Translations under genes and position numbers: made by a program
Source of the DNA: Oreocharis arfaki
Lineage: Eukaryota > Chordata > Aves > Passeriformes > Paramythiidae
Length of the DNA stretch: 64,000 nucleotides
Assembly: GCA_013398015.1 (NCBI GenBank)
Contig: VZRR01014165.1
Coordinates: 2,899,290-2,963,289, forward strand
Reading direction: 5' to 3'
Notes under the pieces: model-generated
The model's database searches: none
The model's input: the letters and a program-made list of their open reading frames with translations, nothing else
Told to the model about the DNA's origin: nothing
In this document: piece by piece, positions 38,246 through 49,500 of the stretch
Layout: each line of letters begins with the position of its first letter
How positions within the stretch are numbered: the first letter of the stretch is position 1

Positions 38246-38700
38246 TTCCACCCACTCCCACCTACCCTCATGGCCAGGCCTGGCCCTGGGCATGGCTGTA
38301 TCCTATGGGTCCAAGGAATGTGAACTGAAACACACCAAAGAATAAAACCAAACACTACAGAAAGGTAACTGTAAAAGATGTAACTGTAATGAAATGTAAC
38401 TGTAAATGATACTTATACATTAAGTATAATTTAGAGGCATAATCAAACAAAAGATTAAAAACTGGATTTATCATAGTTTTTCACTTAAATACCACTAATT
38501 TTTTTATGATAAAGATAATAGTGTTTTACTGCATGTAAATCTGAGGCAAGAAAGTTTATCCACTCAAGTCATGTAAAAAGTGTACAGTGCATTTTTTAAC
38601 TAACTGAAAAAAAAAAGCTTTTTTTCAGGACTGCTGGCAATAAACGCAGAAGTGGTGAAGGAATTTTCATGTAAACACACATTTAGTAAGAGTCTTGTTA
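38246..38700. other. intergenic DNA between CR1 and the VWA8 3' end
   Basis: AT-rich DNA including three imperfect 15-16-bp units sharing TGTAACTGTAA (38364-38409, the first unit with one change). No gene is seen. Confidence 0.7.
38364..38409. repeat. imperfect 15-16-bp tandem repeat, three units
   Basis: Three adjacent units carry the core GTAACTGTAA, at 38364-38378, 38379-38394 and 38395-38409. Confidence 0.8.
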
Positions 38701-38712
38701 ATATATCAATTC

Positions 38713-38718
38713 TTTATT
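38713..38718 (-). terminator. VWA8: candidate distal poly(A) signal of VWA8
   Basis: Read on the minus strand this is AATAAA in the context GCAATAAAGAA, about 1.76 kb after the VWA8 stop codon. It would give a long 3' UTR. The choice between this and the proximal signal cannot be made from sequence. Confidence 0.45.
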
Positions 38719-40388
38719 GCATTTAGTATCTCGTCATATGTTTACAGGACCAAGATATTTTTATTTTTAAGCACAGTTCCCCTTAGTAGCAGCATCTGTG
38801 TGTATGTGCGAACACGTGCATTTGTCCCAACCAGGGACAACTTTCTCAGCTTTCTCCTCCCGATTCCCTTCTCTCCAAACAGGAACTGCATCTTCAATCT
38901 CTTTGTGTTCATACATATAGTTATCATAACAATGCTAACAAGACTTTGAAAAATGTCTTCCGTCCCCTCTTGTCATAAAGAGTTTGAAAGCTGACCAGAC
39001 TTCGAAACTCACCCTAAACAGGACGTTTTTGATGCTCTAGTAAATATTTTGCTGCACAACTGACGAAGTAAAGAATGACCACCACAAGCTGGACCCTTTA
39101 AAACAACAATGCTTGTATTTAACGAGACCAAATTAATCTGCCTCCTGCCTTCCAACGATATTGCTCAAGGTGCAGCTTGATCAACTGCAGGACTAAGAGA
39201 AGAAATATTATAAGAATTGCACATCCTCCTTCAGATTTTTATAAGCACTCTTTCTGAATGTTCTTCTATTCAGTTACTCTCTAATTAATATCAGAGTATC
39301 AGTGATGACGCACATCCCCTGCACCAGCTTAATTAAATCATACATTCAATGCATCTAGTATTCCACTGTTTCTAAAGAACTACAAAATATCTCTTCTTTA
39401 GTAGACAAAGAGGAATTACCGCCTCATGGGACAAGCCAAACACCAACTGATTGAATCATAAAATAAGTCTTTATAACTAACTTGGATACTAAATACACTC
39501 TAACACAGATACCTCGCTAGAATATTTTTTCCTTTTCACTTATAGAAAATAACTTATTTTTTCACGCCTAAATCTCTCCTCCAGTTTCACCTTGAAATGA
39601 CCCAAGAAAAACAGACCATGAATGAGCTCTAGCAAAGCACTAGTAACCTTTTTGTCTCCTGACTGAAGAATCACCCCCATGTGCTGAGGCCATCCCAGGG
39701 ATTCCGTGTAACAGTGCAGTGGGTACAGCATCATAGGCTGTGCAACGGAGACACAGCAGGAATTCCCTCCTTGGAAACTGGAGCTGCCTCTTGACCCTTT
39801 CCCCTTACTTTCCATAGGCAGAACTGAACCAACCTATTTTTGTGTTGTTTTACTTCTTAACAGCCGCTTTCTCTAGATCTGACAACTCGGAGCACTGTGC
39901 CTGATCAGATAATGACTGTTTACATGGGTTGGTTAGCGTTTCCAAACTGCTCCATTGTTCCCAGCGTCGGGGTGAAGCCCCAGTGCCCATCAAGACAAGA
40001 ATGCAACAGGAGAGGAAGGAAGGATTTCCTGCCTGGCAAGAGCAGTCCTGTTAAAATCAGAGATGGAGCTAACCACCTATTCAAACACATGCACACGAAG
40101 CACTGACACAGATTGCCTGGATCTGCCTTGCACAGGATTGCCAAACCCCAGTGAACGGTGTTTAATGAAACAGGGTGAGGTGATTCGGCAGTGCTGGCAA
40201 CAGGGCAGGCAGAGGAATGATCACAAACTGTCCTTTGCTTGTTTGTCCCTCCAGACAAACATTTGTTCTGTTGCCATCCTCTACCCTGATGCAATTCTTT
40301 GAATGTGCTAAGTTGCTTGAGAGATTTTGGGGGAAAATTTACAGCCTGCCCATCATGGCTGCTTGGCTGATTAGAGGAGAGTATGTAT

Positions 40389-40394
40389 TTTATT
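40389..40394 (-). terminator. VWA8: candidate proximal poly(A) signal of VWA8
   Basis: TTTATT on the plus strand, that is AATAAA on the minus strand, lies 83-88 nt after the VWA8 stop codon. It would give a very short 3' UTR. Confidence 0.45.
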
Positions 40395-40476
40395 AATAAT
40401 CGTGTTTATCCTCAGTTTTAGGGTTTGTACCTCCAGCAGGAGTGGGATTCCTCTTTGAGTTCACACCCCGTGATGC

Positions 40477-40585
40477 TTAGGCACTTGACAACATGGTAGA
40501 TGTGAAGATTTGCTGCAAAATCTGAGGGATCTCTTTGGTATCCATGGCAATAAAAGACCGACCTGCTGGCAGCGTCCTTTGCAGC
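40477..40585 (-). CDS. VWA8: VWA8 last coding exon
   Basis: The minus-strand acceptor is TCTGCTCCTTAG, ending at 40586. The first base G completes the Arg codon begun in the previous exon, followed by 35 codons (LQRTLPAGRSFIAMDTKEIP, then QILQQIFTSTMLSSA) and the stop TAA. The sequence is nearly identical to the C-terminus of vertebrate VWA8. Confidence 0.96.
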
Positions 40586-43500
40586 CTAAGGAGCAGAATG
40601 AGGGACAAGACATAATTACCATCTCAAATTCTCTTCCCTATGACAAGACAGGATTCCTCTTGAATATCTTCCCAATCCATGCTGTTCACATTGCTGTCAC
40701 CATGCAATTAAAGGTTTGGGAAAGCAAAAGAGGGAGAAAACACTGGGGGCACAGAGTTCCTTTCAGCAACACAAACAAGAGGGTTTCCAGAGATTTCTAT
40801 CCGTGTCCTCTTTCCGACATGCCAGAACCACATTTTGATCAAGGTACCAGTGACCCTATGAGGTGTCATCACAACGGGTTGCTGGTAGATTTTTGCACCT
40901 ACAGATTTACACTGGAAATGAAGATACTTATCCTAAACTGACTAGCATGAATCCACAGCTCTTTCAATCCAATGAGCCCAATGACTCTAACTGCGCTCTT
41001 CGTATTTCTTCTTTGACATTGCTGCAGATTACATGGAAATGTATTTTTCTGCCAATATTAACCTGATATATTTTTATTCACACCCTTAAAAATTAAACTA
41101 GATGCATGTTACAAATGTTATCTCCCTTGTGTCCAATTAGCAGACTGGGGATTTATTTTTTCTCTGCTTTTTAAATGAGATTATGCTCTATACTATGCCT
41201 CCAATATTAAGTAAAAACCCTCCCTTTTAAAATTAGTTTTTAAAAAAGCTGCAACAGAGAATTCCCTTCTCCTTCCTCCAAAGCAGTTACAGGAAGGCTT
41301 TGTCTAATTCTGCACTTCCACATACATAGTGACAGCATTGTGTGCATTTTCCACACCCAGTGAACTAGGCCATTATAAGATCTCCTCTCACACAGAAGGA
41401 TATGGTCAAAGATTTTTTTTCTGTTTTAAAATTCTTATCAAAAGTAAAGGGACTTTCTGTAATTATAATCTTTCAGAATGGACTCTCTTTTGATGAATAA
41501 CACAGTTCTGATGTACAGACCTGCAGCCACAACTCATGGGGGCTGTGCAGCTGTATCTTGCAACCCTTTACTGCTTAAAACTATCTACTGAGGGCCAACT
41601 CCCTTTCTGATTTCTCTCATTCTCCTCTAGTTGAAGACTCAAACAGAAACAGAAAAACCACTGTTGATATTTGTGGCTATACCAGCTTTTTGCTGGAGGT
41701 ACTGGTCCTCAGCAGATGTGGAACCTGGAAGAGCATCTAGGACAGAATTTCTTTTTTTTCCCCTTGTGCCCAAACATTTTAAAGTGAAATTACGCAGCAG
41801 AACTAAATCCAGGCATCTTATCTCAGACACTCCAAAGAATTTATGTCTCTAACACAACAGGAGTATCTGAGTCAAATGCTTGGCTGTTTTGAAGACCATT
41901 AAACTCCAGCTTCTTTTGTTTCAATCTCTCTTCTTAGGCCTGCACACATTGGAACCATATACTGGGCAATAGCAAAGGCACCACATCTCTGTTATGATTA
42001 CGTGGTGATACTACTTAAGGGAATAGTGCACATCCTGCAGCAGGAGGATGGCTTCAACTGTTCCCTTTGGATGCACTGGATGCTCTGAACTTGCTGGCTG
42101 TAAGGGATGTCTGTAGGATCCACAAGCCAGTCTCCTCCCTCACACAACTCAGGGGCTACAGCTTCTCACCAGTACATTACTAATAATGACAGTAAAAAAA
42201 AGATGAGTGAAAACTTGGACATGACCCACCAATGTGCACTTGCAGCCCAGACAGCCAATTGCACCTTGGCTTTCTTTCATTAAAGCAGCCCAGCCAGCAG
42301 GGCGAGCGAGGTGATTCTGCCCCTCTACTGTACTCTGGTGAGACCCCACCTGGAGCACTGTGTACAGCTCCGGGGTCCTCAGCACAGGAAAGACATGGAC
42401 TTGTTGGAGTGGGTCCAGAGGAGGGACGCAAAAATGGTCAGCAGGATGGAGCACCTTTGCTATGAAGACAGGCTGAGAGAGTTGGGGTTGTTCAGCTTGG
42501 AGAAAAAAATCCAGAGAGACCTTATTGAGGCCTTTCAATAAATACAGGGGGCTCATAAGGACAGAGTGAGAGTTTTTACTGGGTCCTGTAATGATAGGAT
42601 AAGGTGTAGCAGTTTTTAAACCGGAAGAGGGTAGGTTTAGACTAGAGATATGTAAGAAATTTTACAATGAGAGTGATGATGCATTGACACAGGTCAGCCA
42701 GAGAAGCTGTGGATGCTGTGTCTCTGGAAGTGTTCAAAGTCGAGTTGGACGGGGCTTCGAACAATGTGATCTAGTGAAAGACATCCCTGCTCATGGCAGG
42801 AGGGTTGGAATAGATGATATTTAAAGGTCCCTTCCAAATCAAACCATTCCATGATTTTATGGTACTATGACCAAAACCTCAGTGCAGAACAACAGCATGG
42901 GCAACTCACAGCAATAAAAGCAGAGTTTAGATTTATGCTGAATGAAAGCAAGCAGTAGTAAGCATAAACCAAACACACTTACCTATCTGCCTGGTCTCCC
43001 AAGGATCCTATAAATATGGCGAAAGCATTGACTTGAGTATTGGTGGTCAAGACCTGAGCAAACCTCGATGGCTGAATTCCGTATCGCTCGAGGTTGGCGT
43101 CACTTAAGACGATAACAAAATACTCATCAGCCTCCTCCTTGGCGATTTCCCGAATGGCATGTTCCGTCCCTTCCAAGGTATGGTCTCCACTCATGCAGAA
43201 CTGAGCATGGGCATGCATGGTCTGTGTGCACAGCATAACCACGTGGAAACATGTAAGATGACTTTAGGAACAAGCACTCATTTCAGCTAGCACAGGAGGG
43301 AGTAAATATTCAGTACTGCTGTATTAGGGGATGCATCAGAAATGCAGACAGATACAACAGAAGATGCACCTTTTTGTACATAATATGTCATATTTTAAGA
43401 CAGGCAGCACATCTTAAAAACACAGTTGGTCAAACAATCAAAACCCACACAGGGATCTAATTAGACTGGGCCTTAGGGAAGGTAAAATACTTTGGTCAGC

Positions 43501-46500
43501 TTCAGTTTGAGTAGCTACATTCCTATGTATTTAAGGAAGAAAACAGGGCATAGTTTCCTGATGCTATGAACAGCTCCTGCCTGTTCACAAATTGCAACTG
43601 ACATCCAAATCCTAGTAGTGTCTCAGTTATTATCAAATACCTGATTCCTAACGGTGGCAGTCACATTTAAAAGTGATAAAACATTTTGTTCGAGCTGTTG
43701 CAAAATAAATACACCATATTCATGGGTAAGCTGTTATCTGTGTAGAAGGTAAGGAATTTTAGACGTTACTAAATCAGGTTGTCCTAATCGAAGTAGTGCC
43801 CAACTTTTTAAAAATAGGTTTTGAAGGAAGCTCAAATGCATGCTTCTAGCCCATCAAGCTGCCAAGCAGGTTAATCCTAGAATATACTCAATTTTTCTTC
43901 ATCCTCCTACAAAATAATTTTGGTGAATACACTCGATTCACCATTGTGATTTAACACATTTCCAGTTTAGCATTGACATATTTTCCTGATGCTACTTTGA
44001 TGAATAACTTCTTTAAGGTACCAGGCTAAATCACTGACCTGGGATCCCTCTACAATTTTGAATTAGTCACTCACGCCCTAATAATATCAAAAGATTTAGG
44101 CAGAGCTATCTATATCACTGTATAATCTTTGGAACTTCCCATATCTTTTGACAGGTAGTCAAAATCACATTTATGGCACAGCAGTCCAGAATAAGGCATA
44201 CTCAGCCTCTACTATTTTGGCACAATTTGTTTCGTGTCATGTCTCTGAAATGTCCTGTTTCAATTTTATGCAAATACACAGATCTTGCTTTCTTGTCTTT
44301 CTTTTATATTACTATCCTCATGTTTTGCATTCTATGATTCACCTACAATTTTATCTTTGCAGTCATAAAGCCCTTAATTACCCAGCATCCCTCATCAGTA
44401 GGATTTACCTTAAGAATCTCTAATCTTTGCTTATTGTTCTTGGGAACTTTGTCACTCCCAACCAAGGCGATGTTGAAGCCATCTCCTGAATGTCCAACAA
44501 TGTCGTACTAAAAGAAAGAAACATCATCAGCCACCTGTTAGTCACAAATGGCCCTTGGCTCACAATGACATAAGACAGATCAAAGGCAATTTGCAATTTT
44601 CAACAGAAAACCCTAAGTACTGTTTCCTGCTTCTGTTTATGAGTTGCTTAAGGGAACTACTTGCAATTTCTTACTGACATGAAAACGCAGGAAAGAATTG
44701 CTAAATAATGAAATTAAGGAACAGCTCCTTATTTCCACGGTCTGTTTTTCACATCATCCCACCAACTGCAGAGCAGTGATGCATAAGATCAAGACCTTGC
44801 CCTCTCACATTGTCCACGTATTTCTTTTAAAGCAGCAATTTTCATCCCCTTGAGTCTGACAAACAAGAAACACATTGTTTGAGAGTAGCTTCTATGTTTG
44901 ATGAATCTTTTTGGTGACCTCATTCTGCTCTAAAAAAAAAGAAGTATTACAAGTCCCCTTTTTTGAAAATCAGCACTCCTTATTTTTGTGCATAACAGAT
45001 CAAAGCCATTGCTGAAAGTATGTGCAAAAGTGAATTCCAAGAGCCTCTGTATGTTTTCAAAGCAGATGGTGTGCACAGCATTCTCCCGTGATAGATGCTG
45101 CAAAACTGACTTGCAGAACCGCAAGAGTTCAAATACCCTGTTGAACAAATAACACAATATTGCAAAAGCCTCTGTTTTATGTGAGAGCTCCATTGTTGTA
45201 AAACGAAAACCAAGACAAGCTGAGTTATGGCAAGGTCCTGACCTGCCCTTTGTGTTGTGGATGTGGTAGTCACCCCGGGGAGAATTCATGAGCAGGACAA
45301 AAATGGATTTAGGAGCTGTCTACACCAAGCAAGAGAGCACAGCGTAGAGAATCTGAGTCCAGAGAGACCTGAGCTGGCAACTCCCCAGCATGAACATGCC
45401 TGTATTTCCCTCTTCCTAGCTGGCACAGACCTGCCTTCAGTTGACAGGGAGCCCTGATGCAGTATTTTACCTTTCTGTTTTCTTTTTGTCAAGTACTGTT
45501 ACAGGTTCCTGCTGGGCTCACCACCTCTAATTCCCATGTAATCATTTGGTAAAAGGCATGTCTATTCATCAAAGCTTTTCTGTCTTTTCTTTCTTATTGA
45601 AAGACACTTTATTTGGTATAAGTCAGGTCCTAGAGAGTGGAGAAATGACATTCTTTACAGACAAAGCTCTTTTTGTTTCCACATAACTAATTTGCTTAAA
45701 AATATATCAAAAGAAAGCTAGAGCAGCTGGAACAACACTTTTAAAGGTGACACCTCGCTCTGTAAAATCGCAAATATGCCACATACTGTAGACTATTTCA
45801 CCCAAGGTCAGACCATTTTATGACAGCCCCATGTAAACCAGGCTTCCTCCCCCTACGAAATCTTTATATCATCTACTCCCCATACAATCCCATTTCTTTC
45901 TGCTCTGTTGGCTTTTCCAATTTCTGCTCTCCTCAGATCTTATATGCCCAGCATCTGCCACCCAGCCTCATGTAAAGCTTTCAGTCTGCCACATGCTTTC
46001 TCTTCAAAACCTATTTCTTATCACCAGTAATGCTTCAGACTCTTTCTTGATGGATATGAAGACATGGCAAATGAAAATATACAAATTTTGAGAATAATGC
46101 TGAGGTTACATTCAGCATACTTCCTAAATGAAACAGGAATAAAACCTGAACCACAAACAGGGAATGTGTGCATGAGTATTGTTTCAAAAATTAGAGACTA
46201 TTCATCAGAGGAACTAAATAAAGCAGAGGTTTAATGGAGCAGAAAATATACAGTGCTCGTGGTTCTTACGTAATGCCAGAAATGCCCACACATCTTCAGG
46301 GTAGGCTCTTAATTATGAAACCTTGCACGTCCTCTGCTGAGCAGTTTTGTATCTGGTATCACTTTTAAATCAACAACTTAACTATGTAAAGCAAAATGCT
46401 GCCATTCTCCTGTGTGGACAGGCTGATCCTTTCATAGAAGGCTCCTTCCTGGCTTCCTGGATGTCTCCCAGTGCCTGTCCATGTGTCAGCTCTGCCATAC

Positions 46501-49500
46501 TGAGTTCATGAGAATAGGCCAAACTCTGCTGTTTGGGAATATCATTGTGGTTCTTGACATACACGAGTAACAGACCAAGCTTTCAACTCAAACAGTCTGA
46601 GTTTAAACTCAGTGTGACAGCCTGTGTAAGGGGAACTGCTGCATCTCCTAGATGAAACACTAGATGTTGGCCCTACAGTAGGGCCCCCCCCCTCCACATT
46701 CTTGCACAAGGAGGGAACAAACAAGTTGGGTATGGGCAAGGCGAGGCTGAAATGGTCTGAGCAAACTATTGCAGGCACGGAAAGGCATCCACCTGGGAAC
46801 ATCATGTGCTGTCTGCTCCCTGCTCAGAGAGCTGCTTATTATTCTTTGTGTGTGCCCATGCATGCACCTGATACGTATGCTTATCTTTAAGAGATGTTAT
46901 CAGCTTCCTTGCTTCTTTGCTGACAGTTTACTATACTATGTGATCTAAAAACGTTTGGTGAGGCAGCAGGGAAGAAGTGGCTGTTTGATTCATCCTGACT
47001 TCTGCATTCTGGGTCTGCAAGTAGGGCCTCCTGAAAACAGAGTGAGATCCTGCTGTGCTGGGGAAGAGAAGAGCTGTGGTCAACAGTCCTCGTGCACTGG
47101 TCCTCATGGTCCTCTGATCCCTCTGGAAGTCACGTCGAGGATGAGGAATAGCCAAAATCTAATGAGTGTGAGTTTGCTTTTGGGAAGCTCAGCTCCCCAA
47201 ACTGTGAGGCTGGATGAGTTCACAGCAAGGGAATGTAGCTGCACTGACTTGGATTGACTTAAGTCAACACATGACTGCAGGCTGGGAGACCCTCCCTGGC
47301 AGGGGGCATGGGAGAAGGTTCACACCAAGAGGTGACAGAAGGGAGATGTTTGCCCAGGAGAACATATGGAATCTGGCCCAATTTAGGAAAACAGAGTTTG
47401 AGAGAGGAGCAAAACTGGAGCAAACAAGCTCACTCTGAAATGGCAAAGAATTAAAATCTCTCTTTTTTGCAGTAAAATAATATCTCCTGATTTGTGTCCT
47501 AGTAAATGACCCCTTAGTGATTTCGTATTATCTTGGTGCACTTTTTGTAAGGAAAAGGTGCAGACAGCTGCACAGTCCTGGTCAACTGAGAACCCCAACA
47601 CATGCAGGCACATGCAGACTTTGTCAAAACCAGCTTCCTTCCTTTGCAGTAGCTAAAGACAACCACAAAAGAAGGGCCTTTGAAAAGCAAGTATCCAATC
47701 CGATGCTTTTTTCCAATAAATTCCCTAAGGAGGATTTATGTGGATGGAGTTACAAGTGAGAGAAAAGCTGTGATACCATCTTGGTTTTGTTTTACAAAAT
47801 AGCAAGCAAAGGCTCTCAGGACAAATCCAGCAGCAAAGTACATTTGTCATAGTGCAGCTTAATTGAAATAATATATTATTGTGGGACACAGGAGCTTGTT
47901 TTCCAATAGCCTCAGGTACACTGAGACAAGGACTGCTCTATTCAGGGTACACAACATGTAAACATGTATCTCGAAATAGCATCATTTTGTTGGTTTCTTT
48001 CCATAGGGAAAGGTTAAAACAATCTCTGTTCTACTGTCACATTTTGCACTGAATGGATGGTTGCTGCTGCCTAAAATGGGTAAAATGGAAGACTTTGTCT
48101 TCCGCAGCTGCCGTGCCAAAAGGTTTAATTTCTGAAGGCGTTTAAAAAGCTGAAAGAAGATGTGTGCTGAATGTAAAAGGCAGTGTGAATTAAACTCTGC
48201 TGGAGGGCTAGATCTTTATGAATTCATCTCTTCTTTGGACAACACGGAACATTCTATTTTTCTGAATTTATTTCAAACCTTTTGTTTTTTATTTAAAAGA
48301 AACTATTCTGCCAAACATGTGGACCATTTCTTCTTTTCCTGAATCAGAACTGCCTCCACAGTAAATTTTACAAACACAAAACGCTAAAAGAGGCATATAA
48401 AATCTGCAATATCCCTTTAATACAGCTATAAATAACAATTCAGGCTTCTCCTGAAGTTACATAATACGCTATTTATTGAGTCAATATTTTTAAGGCTTCA
48501 TAAAATTGCTGTTGGAGAATTTACTGGACATACCTCCTCAACCTGCCATCATTTGTGCAAATCACAGTAATCAGGGATGATATAAAACCACATAGTTTTT
48601 GATAGACAAAGTACTACCTCAGACAAAAAAGAGAACAAACTGCCCTTCTGTGCATTTTCAAACAACTGGCACCTAAAACTGGATGCTCAGATGAGCCTCC
48701 TGTTTTCCCCTTGACAAGGACTGCTTCACTGCCTGCACTTACGGGAATTGGAAGTAGGGAGGATGTCCCACATGAGCATAAAAAGCTGGAAAATACCTGC
48801 TGCACTTGTCTGGCTTTAGAAAAAGTAATTTCGTTACCTGCTTGGTGCAGTCACATACCAAATACCCAGCTCTTCTGTACAAGAAGGCAAGAAGAAAGCA
48901 TTTTCTACCTTTACTCAGTGCTGCTAAGATCATCAGACAATCAACATCATCCCTGATACCAAGGGGTACCGCTCACAGGGAAAGCTCAGCTGGGTAGGAT
49001 GAAACAGCCAAGAAAATGCCCATCTCATTAATCCACAACAGTATTTGGCAGAGAAGCACCAACAGAAAAGTCATCCTGAGAAAAAGCCAGAAACTGCTTT
49101 CCAAAGTCTGCACTGCAGTTAGATAGCTGAAGGGAACTTTACTATGTAAAGCCCCTTTGCTCAACAAGCGAGATGATCCCCTTGGTTCAACACATGTTGT
49201 ACAAGATGCTCCTCAAATTTGCAGCATATGCTGCTGTGAGCTGTGCAGACAGAGCTACAACAGGAACAGATAACAGCAGGCATATCTGAAGGCCAAAAAG
49301 TCTATCTTTATGAAACCAGGCAAGAAGAGGATAAGTAAAAGAAAGAAAGAAAGAAGTGATAAACTGCAGATTTTTCATTGCACACTACAGGGTTGTGTGT
49401 GCTTCTATCTTTTTCAAATGGTTCCTCTCTTAGATATGAGAAATGGATGCTATTTTTGTAGACTTACCAAACCTTCAGCTTTGTCCTGAGAAAAATCAGC

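Larger units (their letters stand above)
38713..40476 (-). other. VWA8: candidate VWA8 3' untranslated region
   Basis: This stretch follows the VWA8 stop codon and contains no recognisable repeat or gene. It is the possible long 3' UTR if the distal poly(A) signal is used. If the proximal signal at 40389-40394 is used, most of it is intergenic. Plus-strand frames at 39897-40302 and 40510-40941 have no support as genes. Confidence 0.45.

Noticed and set aside
37794..38261. 155-codon minus-strand frame.
   Set aside because: It is the antisense of a CR1 fragment and so a shadow of a repeat, not a host gene.
40510..40941. 143-codon plus-strand frame overlapping the VWA8 last exon.
   Set aside because: It is antisense to a well-supported exon, and its remaining part has no recognisable protein features.
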